Shown: positions 1-9,540, numbered from the stretch's first letter. The stretch: 64,000 nucleotides of DNA from an uncultured Selenomonadales bacterium (GCA_946407015.1 CAMJML010000012.1:33759-97758), one strand, 5' to 3'. Notes: generated by a model not told the origin, from the letters alone. Program-made: numbers and translations.

Positions 1-207
1 GGTGCGGTTGTCATTGATGTCGGGATTAACCGAATTGCAGATAAGAAGCTGGTTGGCGATGTTGATTTTGAACAGGTGAAAGAGGTGGCTGGGGCAATCA
101 CACCGGTTCCGGGCGGGGTTGGATTATTGACGATCGCTATGCTGCTGCATAATACCGTAAAAGCAGCTTGTATCATTCATCAAGTGAATGTTAAGGCTTT
201 AGAATAA
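1..207 (+). CDS. folD: FolD, methylene-THF dehydrogenase/cyclohydrolase (3' end only)
   Basis: The window opens inside this gene; the last 68 codons are visible and the reading frame starts at base 1. FolD oxidises 5,10-methylene-THF and hydrolyses methenyl-THF to 10-formyl-THF in the cytoplasm. The visible part is the end of the NAD(P)-binding domain: VIDVGIN, then GDVDFEQV, then the family signature TPVPGGVG followed by LLTIAML. The usual proline-methionine after PGGVG is replaced by two leucines. It ends 28 bases before fhs, the next enzyme of the same C1 pathway, so the two are probably cotranscribed. The identity is clear although the gene is truncated by the window edge, not by mutation. 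Confidence 0.93.
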   Translation, partial: GAVVIDVGINRIADKKLVGDVDFEQVKEVAGAITPVPGGVGLLTIAMLLHNTVKAACIIHQVNVKALE

Positions 208-235
208 CTGTATAATAACAACTAGGAGGAAGGCT

Positions 236-1903
236 ATGAAAACTGATGTTGAAATTGCTCAAGAGGCTGTCATGAGTTCAATTACTCAGGTCGCTCAGGA
301 ACTCCAGCTTACGGATGACGAGCTTGAGTTATATGGAAAATATAAAGCAAAGGTTTCTCTTGCTGCCTGGGAACGTATCAAAGACCGGCCGAACGGTAAA
401 CTGATTCTTGTTACCGCAATTAATCCGACGCCTGCTGGTGAAGGGAAAACAACAACTACCGTAGGGTTGGGGGATGCATTACGGCAGCTTGATAAAAAAG
501 TGATGATTGCTCTCAGAGAACCGTCATTAGGACCTTGTTTTGGGATTAAAGGCGGTGCTGCTGGCGGGGGCTATGCTCAAGTCGTACCGATGGAGGATAT
601 TAATTTACATTTTACCGGTGATTTTCACGCAATCACTTCAGCGCATAATTTATTGGCTGCTGTCATTGATAACCACATCCAGCATGGCAATGAACTGGGG
701 ATTGATCCACGGCGCATTACTTGGCGGAGGGTTGTTGACCTAAATGACCGGGCTTTGCGCTCAATTATTTGTGGATTGGGTGGAAAGATCAACGGAACAC
801 CGCGGGAAACAGGTTTTGATATTACGGTTGCCTCAGAAATGATGGCTATTTTATGCCTGGCCAGTGATTTGTCTGATATGAAAGCCAGAATCGACCGAAT
901 TATTGTGGCTTATACTTATGATAATCAACCGGTTACTGCCGGACAACTTCAGGTAACAGGCGCCTTAACGTTATTGTTTAAGGATGCCATCAAGCCCAAT
1001 TTGGTACAGACACTGGAGAATACCCCGGCCTTTGTTCATGGCGGGCCATTTGCCAATATTGCTCATGGCTGTAACAGTGTGATGGCTACAAAATTTGCGT
1101 TGAAGCTTGCTGATGTTGTTGTTACCGAAGCTGGTTTTGGTGCTGATCTTGGTGCTGAAAAGTTTCTTGATATTAAATGCCGGTTTGCCGGCTTCCAGCC
1201 GGATGCTGTAGTCATCGTAGCCACGGTGAGAGCGCTTAAAATGCATGGCGGTGTACCCAAAGCCGAATTAACGAATGAAAATATGACGGCACTTGAACAG
1301 GGATTAGCGAACCTGACCAAACATATTGAGAACATGCATAAATTTGGTTTGCCAGCAGTTGTTGCTGTCAATGCCTTCCCGACAGATACGCAGCAGGAGT
1401 TGAATTTTGTAGCGGAGAAATGCCGTTCGCTGGGAGCGGAAGTTGCTATCTCCGAGGTTTGGGCCAAGGGGGGCCACGGCGGGCGTGCGTTAGCGGAAAA
1501 AGTATTGCAGGCGACGGAGAAAACCAGTCAGTTTAAGTTTCTCTACGATGATAAAGCTCCGATTAAAACAAAAATTGAGACTATTGCCCGTGAAATGTAT
1601 GGAGCGGACGGAGTTCATTATACCGCCGCTGCCGAAAAAACCATCGTGGAGCTAGCAAAACTGGGATTTGATCATACTCCGATTTGTATGGCTAAAACAC
1701 AATATTCACTCAGTGACGATGCAGCCAAGCTTGGACGGCCGTCTGGCTTTACTGTTACGGTACGCGAAATCCGAGTGGCGGCCGGTGCCGGTTTTTTAGT
1801 TGCAATTACCGGTGATATTATGACCATGCCAGGATTGCCGAAACGGCCGGCTGCCGAAAAGATGGATATTGATAATAATGGAAAAATAATGGGTCTGTTT
1901 TAA
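236..1903 (+). CDS. fhs: Formate--tetrahydrofolate ligase
   Basis: This 555-aa cytoplasmic enzyme makes 10-formyl-THF from formate, THF and ATP, the entry step of the methyl branch of acetogenesis and a general C1 source. Full-length family members are about 550-560 aa. The P-loop [10 protein letters not shown] lies at residues 66-75, and the conserved glycine-rich stretch [13 protein letters not shown] follows at about 95-107. [12 protein letters not shown] and the C-terminal [11 protein letters not shown] are further family signatures. The ATG follows an AGGAGGA ribosome-binding site. It sits between folD and a metF-like gene, so folate C1 steps are grouped. The sequence fits either an acetogen or a serine/glycine fermenter; no CODH or methyltransferase gene is in view to decide. 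Confidence 0.97.
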   Translation: MKTDVEIAQEAVMSSITQVAQELQLTDDELELYGKYKAKVSLAAWERIKDRPNGKLILVTAINPTPAGEGKTTTTVGLGDALRQLDKKVMIALREPSLGPCFGIKGGAAGGGYAQVVPMEDINLHFTGDFHAITSAHNLLAAVIDNHIQHGNELGIDPRRITWRRVVDLNDRALRSIICGLGGKINGTPRETGFDITVASEMMAILCLASDLSDMKARIDRIIVAYTYDNQPVTAGQLQVTGALTLLFKDAIKPNLVQTLENTPAFVHGGPFANIAHGCNSVMATKFALKLADVVVTEAGFGADLGAEKFLDIKCRFAGFQPDAVVIVATVRALKMHGGVPKAELTNENMTALEQGLANLTKHIENMHKFGLPAVVAVNAFPTDTQQELNFVAEKCRSLGAEVAISEVWAKGGHGGRALAEKVLQATEKTSQFKFLYDDKAPIKTKIETIAREMYGADGVHYTAAAEKTIVELAKLGFDHTPICMAKTQYSLSDDAAKLGRPSGFTVTVREIRVAAGAGFLVAITGDIMTMPGLPKRPAAEKMDIDNNGKIMGLF

Positions 1904-1933
1904 TCTTTTTACTGAATATGGGGGTAGGGAATA

Positions 1934-2680
1934 TTGAGAATAGCCATTGAGTTGGTGCCTCGGGATAAGGAATCCTTATTAAATGAACTTAATCTGGTAA
2001 AAAAGCATTATCAGGCAGTTGACACAATCAATATTCCTGATCTGTTGCGATATGAACTGAGAAGCTGGGAAGCTTGCAGCTTGGCTCAGTCTAGCTATCG
2101 CTCTGTGATTCCTCACATTCGTGCTATCGACATTAACCTGGATAAGCCGCTGCCTATGGCTGAGTATCTCATTGCGAATCAAATCCAGGAAGTGCTGGTG
2201 ATCACCGGGGACCCGCCGCAGGATATGCGCTGGAAGATTTACCCCACTACCAGTATTGATGTCATAAGAAAATTTAAGGCTGAGATACCGGGAATTAAGG
2301 TATATGCCGGAATCGACCAATATCGCGAGAGTATGAGAAAAGAAGCGGATTATATCAAACGGAAAATTCAGGCCGGGGCCGATGGCTTTTTTACGCAGCC
2401 GTTCTTTGATCTGCGTCTGATGGAGATTTACACTGAAATTCTGCAAGGCCAGGAGGTATACTGGGGTATATCGCCTGTTACCTCGGAGAAATCCTTGCAT
2501 TACTGGGAAACGAAGAATAATGTCGTATTCCCTGCCTCGTTTCAGCCCAATTTAGAATGGAATATTGCTTTTGCCCGTCAGGCTCTGGATTTTACCAGGC
2601 AGACACAAGCCAATATTTACTTTATGCCTATCCGGACCAATGTCGATCAATATTTGCAGGGTATTTTTGCAGATAAATAA
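1934..2680 (+). CDS. metF: Methylenetetrahydrofolate reductase, short MetF type
   Basis: A 248-aa MetF-family TIM-barrel flavoprotein, expected to reduce 5,10-methylene-THF to 5-methyl-THF. Family motifs seen are VLVITGDPP (about residues 89-97) and GADGFFTQPFFD (about 148-159). It is shorter than the 290-300 aa of E. coli MetF. I chose the TTG at 1934, preceded by GGGGTAGGGA. Thirty bases separate it from fhs, and 59 bases separate it from nfnA, so a C1-plus-redox operon is likely. No metV, rnfC2 or hdr genes, the usual acetogen partners, are in the window, so the physiological electron donor cannot be read off. Family assignment is solid; the direction and donor are not. Confidence 0.85.
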   Translation: MRIAIELVPRDKESLLNELNLVKKHYQAVDTINIPDLLRYELRSWEACSLAQSSYRSVIPHIRAIDINLDKPLPMAEYLIANQIQEVLVITGDPPQDMRWKIYPTTSIDVIRKFKAEIPGIKVYAGIDQYRESMRKEADYIKRKIQAGADGFFTQPFFDLRLMEIYTEILQGQEVYWGISPVTSEKSLHYWETKNNVVFPASFQPNLEWNIAFARQALDFTRQTQANIYFMPIRTNVDQYLQGIFADK

Positions 2681-2739
2681 TTTGCATTTCGCCACAGGAT
2701 GTCATAGGGATGCTAGGAATCAATAAGGAGTGTGATGAC

Positions 2740-3594
2740 GTGTATAAAATCCTGGTCAAAAAGGAATTGGCGCCCAGCGTCAAATTATTTGAAATGGAAG
2801 CACCGCGTATTGCAAAAAAAGCTCAGCCTGGCCAATTTGTGATCGTGCGGCTGGACGAAGAAGGGGAACGGATACCGCTAACTATTGCTGATTTTAACCG
2901 TGAAAAAGGTACGGTTACCATTATCTTTCAAGAAGTGGGTGCTTCTACCAAGGAAATGGGACGGTTAAATGAGGGCGATTCGCTGCTGGATTTGGTTGGT
3001 CCTTTAGGGAAAGAGACCCATATTGAGAATTTCGGTACAGTGGTCTGTGTTGGCGGTGGTATCGGTATTGCCCCGGTTTACCCGATTGCCCGTGGTATGA
3101 AGCAGGCTGGGAATGAAGTGATTTCGATCATCGGCGCTCGCAATAAGGACATTCTGATTCTGGAAGAAGAAATGGCTGCAGTGAGTGACCAGCTTCATAT
3201 TACGACCGATGATGGCTCAAAAGGTTATCAAGGGTTTGTCACTCAGCCATTGCAAAAGCTCATTGATGAGGGGGTCAAGCTTGCTTTAGTTGTGGCCATC
3301 GGCCCGGTAGTCATGATGCGCAGTGTCGCAGAAGTAACCCGGCCTTACGGCATTCCAACGGTTGTCAGTCTCAATCCTATTATGGTTGATGGCACCGGTA
3401 TGTGCGGGGGCTGTCGGGTTCAAGTCGGCGATGAAAGCCGCTTTGCCTGCGTAGACGGACCTGAGTTTGATGCCCATAAAGTTGACTTTGCCGGCCTTAT
3501 TGCACGTCAACGCATGTATATTCCTCACGAGAAAAATCATGAGCACCATTGTGCCAATAAACAGGGAGGTGGCTGCAAATGTCACTCTCATTAA
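2740..3594 (+). CDS. nfnA: NfnA: NADH-dependent reduced ferredoxin:NADP+ oxidoreductase, alpha subunit
   Basis: 284 aa. It is the FAD- and [2Fe-2S]-containing small subunit of NfnAB (also annotated sulfide dehydrogenase beta or ferredoxin-NADP reductase), which reversibly couples NADPH to NADH plus reduced ferredoxin. Seen are the flavin-binding RIPLTIADF segment, the nucleotide-binding VCVGGGIGIAPVYPIA, and a C-terminal iron-sulfur segment MCGGCRVQ followed by FACVDGPEFDAHKVDF. A start at 2710 is possible, but GTG at 2740 has a clear TAAGGAG at good distance and gives the typical MYKIL beginning. The tail after YIPHEK is rich in His and Cys, which is unusual (see findings). The end overlaps nfnB by 16 bases, implying translational coupling. 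Confidence 0.9.
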   Translation: MYKILVKKELAPSVKLFEMEAPRIAKKAQPGQFVIVRLDEEGERIPLTIADFNREKGTVTIIFQEVGASTKEMGRLNEGDSLLDLVGPLGKETHIENFGTVVCVGGGIGIAPVYPIARGMKQAGNEVISIIGARNKDILILEEEMAAVSDQLHITTDDGSKGYQGFVTQPLQKLIDEGVKLALVVAIGPVVMMRSVAEVTRPYGIPTVVSLNPIMVDGTGMCGGCRVQVGDESRFACVDGPEFDAHKVDFAGLIARQRMYIPHEKNHEHHCANKQGGGCKCHSH

Positions 3595-4991
3595 ATAAAC
3601 ATAAAATGCCGGAACAAGATCCCAAAGTCCGCGCTAAGAATTTTGACGAAGTTACCTTAGGCTATTCGCACGAGGATGCTGTCAATGAAGCCAAACGCTG
3701 CTTAAGCTGTAAGCATGCACCTTGCCGCCAAGGCTGTCCTGTACAGGTTGACATTCCAGCCTTTATCAAGCATCTGAAAGAAGGCGATGCAGACGCTGCG
3801 ATTGCAACGATAAAAAATGTTAATAGTTTGCCGGCCGTATGCGGGCGCGTGTGTCCCCAGGAAGAACAATGTGAAAAACATTGTGTCTTGGCAAAAAAAG
3901 GTGAAGCGGTGGGAATTGGCCGTCTGGAGCGCTATGCGGCGGATTATGCCAGAAACAAAGGGGAATTGGTAACGCCGGTTGATTATGCGGCGGACGCGCA
4001 GAAAGTTGCTGTTGTCGGCTCCGGTCCGGCAGGGCTGACGGCTGCCGGTGATTTAGCCAAATTAGGTTATAAGGTGACCGTGTTTGAGGCTTTACATGCT
4101 CCCGGTGGAGTACTGGTTTATGGCATTCCGGAATTCCGCCTGCCGAAAGAGGCTGTTGTAAAAGCAGAAATTGATAATCTTCGCAAACTTGGTGTAGATA
4201 TTGTTGTGAATGCCGTTGCCGGCAAGACTTTTACCATTGACGAACTGATGGAAGAAGAAGGCTATGAGGCTGTTTTTATCGCGACCGGTGCAGGGTTGCC
4301 TCATTTTATGGGGATACCTGGCGAAAATCTGAATGGTGTTTATGCTGCCAATGAGTTTTTAACCCGCTGCAATTTAATGAAAGCGTATAAATTTCCTCAC
4401 TCAGGCACACCCATTCATGTTGGCAAAAGAGTAGCCGTTGTCGGTGGCGGCAATGTTGCGATGGATGCGGCTCGGACGGCGTTGCGTTTGGGTGCTGACC
4501 AGGTTTATATTGTTTACCGCCGGTCAGAGGAGGAGTTGCCAGCCCGTTTGGAAGAAGTTCATCACGCTAAAGAAGAAGGCATTGAATTCCAACTGCTGAC
4601 CAATCCGGTTGCGGTTGTCGGCAATGAGCAAGGCTGGGTTAGTGCTTTAAAATGTATCCGAATGGAACTTGGGGAGCCTGATGCATCTGGTAGAAGGCGT
4701 CCGGTTGAGATTCCGGATTCGGAATTTGACTTAGCTGTCGATACCGTTGTTATTGCAATCGGACAAGGGCCCAATCCGTTGGTTCAGTCCACGACGAAAG
4801 GCCTTGATACCAATAAACGAGGGAATATTATTGCCGATTCTGAAACGGGAGCTACCAGCAAACCAGGAGTTTTTGCCGGTGGTGATATTGTAACCGGTGC
4901 CGCTACGGTGATTTTAGCCATGGGTGCCGGGAAAAAAGCCGCTGCCGCTATTGACCAGTATTTAATGGCTAAGCGTGCTGAAACTAAATAA
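3579..4991 (+). CDS. nfnB: NfnB: NADPH-dependent flavoprotein subunit (GltD-like)
   Basis: 470 aa, the large subunit of the transhydrogenase, of the glutamate synthase small-chain family. The N-terminus carries the cysteine pattern for two [4Fe-4S] clusters (CLSCKHAPCRQGCP at about residues 42-55, then CGRVCPQEEQCEKHC). Next come the FAD Rossmann motif VVGSGPAGLTAA and an internal NADPH motif VVGGGNVAMDAA. The C-terminal GVFAGGDIVTGAATVILAMGAG is a typical FAD-contact segment. A lone homologue could be a GltD-like aminotransferase partner, but the adjacent nfnA makes NfnAB much more likely. In a fermenter with a bifurcating hydrogenase it would balance NADPH supply. The ATG follows GGGAGGTGG inside nfnA. 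Confidence 0.93.
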   Translation: MSLSLNKHKMPEQDPKVRAKNFDEVTLGYSHEDAVNEAKRCLSCKHAPCRQGCPVQVDIPAFIKHLKEGDADAAIATIKNVNSLPAVCGRVCPQEEQCEKHCVLAKKGEAVGIGRLERYAADYARNKGELVTPVDYAADAQKVAVVGSGPAGLTAAGDLAKLGYKVTVFEALHAPGGVLVYGIPEFRLPKEAVVKAEIDNLRKLGVDIVVNAVAGKTFTIDELMEEEGYEAVFIATGAGLPHFMGIPGENLNGVYAANEFLTRCNLMKAYKFPHSGTPIHVGKRVAVVGGGNVAMDAARTALRLGADQVYIVYRRSEEELPARLEEVHHAKEEGIEFQLLTNPVAVVGNEQGWVSALKCIRMELGEPDASGRRRPVEIPDSEFDLAVDTVVIAIGQGPNPLVQSTTKGLDTNKRGNIIADSETGATSKPGVFAGGDIVTGAATVILAMGAGKKAAAAIDQYLMAKRAETK

Positions 4992-5006
4992 TTTTTCAAC
5001 AAAAAG

Positions 5007-5042
5007 AATGGCTACATATGGTTTATACTGTATGTAGCCATT
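5007..5042 (+). terminator. Hairpin after nfnB
   Basis: A perfect 12-bp inverted repeat, AATGGCTACATA and its complement, encloses a 12-base loop. No strong T tract follows (TGCAATATTT), so it may be a weak terminator, a processing site, or a boundary between nfnB and pabA. Confidence 0.55.
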
Positions 5043-5085
5043 GCAATATTTAAAAACAATACTTGGTATACTATGGAGAACGACG

Positions 5086-5655
5086 ATGATAGTCATGATT
5101 GACAACTATGATTCATTTGTTTATAACCTTGTGCAATACTTAGGAGAATTAGGACAAGAGATCAAAGTTTATCGCAATGATGAAATTACTGCGGTGCAAA
5201 TTGCGGAATTGGCACCGGATCAACTGATCTTATCCCCCGGGCCCTGTACGCCGAATGAAGCAGGAATCAGTCTGGAGTTAATTGATAAATTTAAAGGCAA
5301 AATTCCAATCTTGGGCGTTTGTTTAGGCCATCAAGCGATTGGGCAAGCTTTTGGTGGTAAAGTCGTACAGGCAAGCCGGTTGATGCATGGCAAGACTTCA
5401 GCCATGTATCATCATCATAAAGGTTTGTTTTTTGATTTACCGAATCCACTTACGGCTACTCGCTACCATTCCTTATTAGTGGAACGTCACTCGTTGCCGG
5501 ATTGTCTTGAAGTTACAGCTGAAACCGAACTGGGTGAGATTATGGGAATTCGACATCGCACTTATCCGATAACCGGTGTGCAATTCCATCCCGAATCCAT
5601 CTTGACTCAAGGTGGTCATCAGATGCTGCAGAATTTTCTGAATGGTTATTATTAA
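5086..5655 (+). CDS. pabA: Aminodeoxychorismate/anthranilate synthase, glutamine amidotransferase subunit
   Basis: 189 aa, class I glutamine amidotransferase that supplies ammonia from glutamine to the PabB-type synthase. The start [15 protein letters not shown] is typical of PabA/TrpG. The catalytic cysteine lies in [11 protein letters not shown] and the His-Glu pair in [16 protein letters not shown] is also conserved. An upstream in-frame extension to 5041 has no ribosome-binding site, whereas ATG 5086 is preceded by GGAGAACG. A TATACT box at 5067-5072 with TTGCAA at 5041 has a 20-base spacer, so any promoter here is weak. The neighbours pabB and pabC show a folate role, but the same subunit could also serve anthranilate synthase. 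Confidence 0.92.
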   Translation: MIVMIDNYDSFVYNLVQYLGELGQEIKVYRNDEITAVQIAELAPDQLILSPGPCTPNEAGISLELIDKFKGKIPILGVCLGHQAIGQAFGGKVVQASRLMHGKTSAMYHHHKGLFFDLPNPLTATRYHSLLVERHSLPDCLEVTAETELGEIMGIRHRTYPITGVQFHPESILTQGGHQMLQNFLNGYY

Positions 5656-5674
5656 ACTAGGGTAGGGAGTTGCC

Positions 5675-7078
5675 ATGAAACCTTTCATCTTCGAATTTCC
5701 GCTTAATGCCATGGCGGAAGCAATTTATGCTTTATTTGCTCATGAGAAAAACAGCGTCTATCTTGATAGTGCCTTAGATATTCAGGGAATGGGGCGGTAT
5801 TCATTTATCGCCCGGGATCCCTTTTTAGTATTTGCCAGTAAGCATCAGCAGGTTCTTCTGACTGAAAAGGATCAAACCAGTATATTAACCGGCAATCCTT
5901 TTGCGGAGCTTAAACGGCTGCTGAATGTCTACCACACTGAAAAAATACCCAATATGCCGCCGCTGGCCGGTGGTATTATTGGGTATTTTGGGTATGACCT
6001 TGGCTATATCATTGAACCACGGGTAGCCGGACACAGCCGGGATGATTTAGCCATCCCCGATTGTCAGCTAGGCTTCTATGATACCGTTATCATTATTGAC
6101 CACCATGACGAAAAACTTTATATTGCTTCAACCGGATTTCCCGCCCTGCAGGATGAAGCCAGACAAGTCAGAGCAAAGTGCCGCGCCGATGAGCTGGCAA
6201 AAATGATCACTGCGGCAACGGCGCTGCCGGAAGCAGTAAGGCCGGTTCCGGCAGGTGAACTTCATGCTGACTTTAGCTACGGAAGTTATTGTGCTATGGT
6301 AAATCAAGCACTGGCCTATATAGCTGCCGGTGACATTTTTCAGGTGAATTTGTCGCAGCGTTTTAAAGCCAGAATCAATACCGAGCCTTTTCAACTATAC
6401 CGCTATTTGCGCAAAATTAATCCGGCTCCATTTGCGGCCTATTTAAATTTGGGTGATTTCATTGTGGCCAGTGCCTCCCCTGAACGCTATTTGCATGTTG
6501 ACGGTCAATATGTTGAGACCAGGCCGATTAAAGGAACCCGCCCGCGTGGGCATGACCCGGAATCGGATGAGCGATACCGGCATGAATTATACCATAGCGA
6601 AAAGGATAAAGCCGAGCTGGTCATGATTATTGACCTGGAACGAAATGACTTGGGGAAGGTTTGTGAATATGGCAGTGTCAAGGTACCTGAGCTCATTCGG
6701 TTGGAAGAATATGCGACAGTATTTCATTTAGTTTCAACGGTTACTGGTAAGATTGCCCCTGAACATGATATTATTGATTTAGTGGTGGCTTCCTTTCCGG
6801 GAGGCTCGATTACCGGAGCGCCCAAAGTCCGTGCCATGGAGATTGTTGATGAACTTGAACCAGTACGGCGTGGGATTTATACAGGTTCGATCGGATATAT
6901 TAATTTTAATGGTGATGCTGATTTAAATATTGCCATACGTACTATGGTGATCAAACAAAATCAGGCGTTCTTTCAGGTTGGCGGAGGCATTGTGGCCGAT
7001 TCCCAGGCTGAGCTTGAATATGCAGAAACATTTACAAAAGCAAAAGCGCTTATACAGGCATTAGGTTATCAGAGATAG
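5675..7078 (+). CDS. pabB: Aminodeoxychorismate synthase component I
   Basis: 467 aa chorismate-binding enzyme converting chorismate plus ammonia to 4-amino-4-deoxychorismate. The N-terminal anthranilate-synthase-type domain is followed by the catalytic chorismate-binding domain, with KGTRPRG, ELVMIIDLERNDLGKV and PGGSITGAPKVRAMEIVDELEP clearly visible. The last motif separates active chorismate enzymes from degenerate copies. TrpE is the main alternative, but adjacency to pabA and a PabC-type lyase and the absence of other trp genes favour PabB. It lies 19 bases after pabA behind GGTAGGGAG and 3 bases before the next start, indicating a tight pabABC operon. Confidence 0.9.
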   Translation: MKPFIFEFPLNAMAEAIYALFAHEKNSVYLDSALDIQGMGRYSFIARDPFLVFASKHQQVLLTEKDQTSILTGNPFAELKRLLNVYHTEKIPNMPPLAGGIIGYFGYDLGYIIEPRVAGHSRDDLAIPDCQLGFYDTVIIIDHHDEKLYIASTGFPALQDEARQVRAKCRADELAKMITAATALPEAVRPVPAGELHADFSYGSYCAMVNQALAYIAAGDIFQVNLSQRFKARINTEPFQLYRYLRKINPAPFAAYLNLGDFIVASASPERYLHVDGQYVETRPIKGTRPRGHDPESDERYRHELYHSEKDKAELVMIIDLERNDLGKVCEYGSVKVPELIRLEEYATVFHLVSTVTGKIAPEHDIIDLVVASFPGGSITGAPKVRAMEIVDELEPVRRGIYTGSIGYINFNGDADLNIAIRTMVIKQNQAFFQVGGGIVADSQAELEYAETFTKAKALIQALGYQR

Positions 7079-7081
7079 CGG

Positions 7082-7957
7082 GTGAAAAAGATGCGGCAAA
7101 AAATCTTCTTAAATGGTGCCATGGTGAATGCGGAGGAGGCACTGTTATCCGTACAGGATCATGGATTTCTTTACGGCAATGGGCTATTTGAAACTATGAG
7201 AGCGTATCATGGCCAAATTTTTCGTTGTCAGACCCATATCAAGCGCCTGCTTGAGGGCGTTAAAATTCTTGGGTGGGATCATCCTCCGAGTGAAGCTGAG
7301 TTAATGCATGCTGTTGATCTCTGTCTGAAAGCCAATGGCCTTCTGGAGGCCTCGGTCAGATTGACCGTCTCCCGTGGGTCCGGTGGTACAAGACCGGATC
7401 ATGATTGCTCTAGGCCTGGGATCGTGGTATTCGCCGGGCCGTATCAGGCACCGGAAGCTGCAGAATATCAAACAGGCTGGAGTGTTGTAACAGCGAGTAT
7501 TCGCCGCAATCCAACCTCACCTGTCTGCCGGATTAAATCCGCCAATTATCTGGATAGTTTACTGGCGCGTGCCGAAGCACACGCGAAAGGGGCCAAAGAA
7601 GCACTGCTGTTAAACACAAATGGCATGGTCGCTGAAGGGACGATTGCGAATTACTTTTTTATTCTTCAGGATAAGCTGGTGACACCGGATATTCAGAGCG
7701 GACTTTTGCCGGGCATTACCCGCGCAACGGTATTAAGTCTGGCTGATCAGCTGGGGATGCCTGTTGAAATTCGCTTCGTGTATCCGGACGAAATCATCCA
7801 GGCCCAAGAAGTCTTTATTACCAACTCCCTGTTGGAGATCATGCCTGTTAATCGTATTGATGGGCGGAGGGTTGGTTCTGGCTTTTGCGGGCCGGTTACC
7901 GACTTTTTGATCGAACAATATAAAGTGCTAGTCCGGAAAGAATGTTCAATTTCTTAA
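7082..7957 (+). CDS. pabC: Aminodeoxychorismate lyase (class IV PLP enzyme)
   Basis: 291 aa fold-type IV PLP protein. It probably releases pyruvate from aminodeoxychorismate to give p-aminobenzoate. The beginning (IFLNGAMVNAEEALLSVQDHGFLYGNGLFETMRA) is characteristic of the branched-chain aminotransferase/ADC lyase family. The PLP lysine is expected in RIKSANYLDSLLARA (about residues 153-167), and the LLLNTNGMVAEGTIANYF phosphate-binding segment follows. A D-amino-acid or branched-chain aminotransferase cannot be excluded by sequence alone; the pabA-pabB context decides. The start is either GTG 7082 or ATG 7091; I kept the former because pabB ends just 3 bases upstream. Confidence 0.82.
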   Translation: MKKMRQKIFLNGAMVNAEEALLSVQDHGFLYGNGLFETMRAYHGQIFRCQTHIKRLLEGVKILGWDHPPSEAELMHAVDLCLKANGLLEASVRLTVSRGSGGTRPDHDCSRPGIVVFAGPYQAPEAAEYQTGWSVVTASIRRNPTSPVCRIKSANYLDSLLARAEAHAKGAKEALLLNTNGMVAEGTIANYFFILQDKLVTPDIQSGLLPGITRATVLSLADQLGMPVEIRFVYPDEIIQAQEVFITNSLLEIMPVNRIDGRRVGSGFCGPVTDFLIEQYKVLVRKECSIS

Positions 7958-7971
7958 AGGAGCATGATGTG

Positions 7972-8634
7972 ATGAATTTATTTGATATTATCGGACCGGT
8001 TATGGTTGGTCCATCAAGCTCGCATACCGCCGGTGCAGTACGGCTGGGGAATTTGGCACTGGCTATTTTAGGTGAACCGGTTAGCCAAGCGATGATTGAA
8101 TTGCACGGGTCATTTGCGCAAACGTATCGCGGTCACGGTACCGACCTGGCTTTGATTGCGGGTTTGCTTGGCTGGCCTCCTGATGACTTAAGAATTCCTC
8201 AGTCTTTTGAATATGCCCGTCAGGCTGAGCTGGAGTACCATATTCTTAAAACCAATCTGGGGGATTTGGCTCATCCCAATACCGTTCGCTTCCGGTTAAC
8301 AGGAAAAAACGGTGCCAGTTCAGAAATTACTGGAGCTTCCGTTGGCGGGGGGAGTGTCATCATTACCGATGTAGATGGATTTGCCCTCGAATTTACTGGT
8401 GAGCTGACCGCTTTGCTGACCATGCATCAGGACAAACCGGGGGTCGTTGCTTTAGTAACCAGCATTCTATCCAATCAAGGGGTGAATGTGGCTTCAATGC
8501 GGCTGTCTCGCCAGGATAAAGGCGGATTGGCGGTGATGGTGCTTGAAACCGATGAGACCATTAGCGATGAGGTTATTGCTGTTATAAAAGCCATGCCGCA
8601 GATTAAAGCTGTACGCAGGATTCTGCGGGCTTAG
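7972..8634 (+). CDS. sdaAB: L-serine dehydratase, iron-sulfur type, beta subunit
   Basis: 220 aa. With the alpha subunit it deaminates L-serine to pyruvate and ammonia using an oxygen-sensitive [4Fe-4S] cluster. The signature IIGPVMVGPSSSHTAGAVRLG is near the N-terminus. The C-terminal part from about residue 150 is an ACT domain (DKPGVVALVTSILSNQGVNVASM), the likely regulatory serine-binding region. The reading frame is open from 7942, but AAAGGAG at 7957-7962 points to ATG 7972, which gives MNLFDIIGP. It directly follows pabC, so it may be in the same transcript. The two-gene form is typical of Firmicutes. Confidence 0.94.
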   Translation: MNLFDIIGPVMVGPSSSHTAGAVRLGNLALAILGEPVSQAMIELHGSFAQTYRGHGTDLALIAGLLGWPPDDLRIPQSFEYARQAELEYHILKTNLGDLAHPNTVRFRLTGKNGASSEITGASVGGGSVIITDVDGFALEFTGELTALLTMHQDKPGVVALVTSILSNQGVNVASMRLSRQDKGGLAVMVLETDETISDEVIAVIKAMPQIKAVRRILRA

Positions 8635-8649
8635 GGCAAGGAGGTCGTC

Positions 8650-9531
8650 ATGAACAAGAAATTATCCCTTCAGGAATGGCTCGGTGAAGCCGAGCAGAGT
8701 CGAATCAGTTTTGCTGATTTTTGTATCAGCCAACAAAGCAATTTTTTAGAAAAAAGTCGTCAGGACATTATCACGGATATGCTGGCTATTCTCGACGTCA
8801 TGGAGCAATCGGTGATGACGGGATTAAGTGGAGTCAAATCCCGTGGCGGTTTAGTCGGAGGAGATGCTCTCAGGCTGCAAGCCTACTCAAGTGATCAAGC
8901 GCAACGCAGTGTGATTGGCCCTACCGTTAATAGAGCGATTACCATGGCTTTAGCTGTTGGTGAAGCGAATGCCGCGATGGGGAAAATTGTGGCAGCACCT
9001 ACGGCTGGTTCCAGTGGTGTTTTGCCTGCTGTTTTATTTTCATTAGGTGAAGCGTGGAATATTGAACGGGTTGAATTAGCGAAAGCCTTGATCGTTGCCG
9101 GAGCTATCGGGATGGTTATTGCTTCCCGGGCATCCTTATCAGGCGCAGCGGGCGGCTGTCAAGCAGAATGCGGTTCTGCGGCTGCCATGGCTGCCGGCGC
9201 AGCAGTCGTATTACATGGAGGAACACCGGGTCAGGTAGGCAATGCGGTAGCCATTACGTTGAAAAATATGCTGGGCCTGGTTTGTGATCCAGTTGCCGGT
9301 TTAGTTGAAGTACCCTGCGTGAAGCGAAATGCCGGCGCAGCGGCGCAAGCGATGGTGGCAGCCGAAATGGCTTTAGCCGGAATAACCAGTGTCATTCCGG
9401 TCGATGAGGTGATTGATGCCATGGCTGCCGTTGGCTCAAGTATGAGCTGTACATTGCGGGAAACTTCTCAGGGCGGGCTGGCTGTTACGCCGACTGCTTT
9501 AGCATGGACGCAAAAAATTTTTAAGGATTAG
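8650..9531 (+). CDS. sdaAA: L-serine dehydratase, iron-sulfur type, alpha subunit
   Basis: 293 aa catalytic and cluster-bearing subunit. Conserved segments include APTAGSSGVLPAVLFSLGE, the cysteine-containing GGCQAECGSAAAMAAGA, and LVCDPVAGLVEVPCVKRN. These last two supply cysteines that ligate the [4Fe-4S] cluster in the family. It starts 15 bases after sdaAB with an AAGGAGG ribosome-binding site, and a good terminator follows. Serine deamination gives pyruvate for fermentation and fits the folate C1 genes upstream, since serine is the other main C1 donor. Confidence 0.95.
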   Translation: MNKKLSLQEWLGEAEQSRISFADFCISQQSNFLEKSRQDIITDMLAILDVMEQSVMTGLSGVKSRGGLVGGDALRLQAYSSDQAQRSVIGPTVNRAITMALAVGEANAAMGKIVAAPTAGSSGVLPAVLFSLGEAWNIERVELAKALIVAGAIGMVIASRASLSGAAGGCQAECGSAAAMAAGAAVVLHGGTPGQVGNAVAITLKNMLGLVCDPVAGLVEVPCVKRNAGAAAQAMVAAEMALAGITSVIPVDEVIDAMAAVGSSMSCTLRETSQGGLAVTPTALAWTQKIFKD

Positions 9532-9540
9532 CTTCATGAT

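Noticed and set aside
1979..2500. 173-codon reverse-strand frame inside metF
   Set aside because: It is antisense to a clear gene and has no recognisable domain or start signal.
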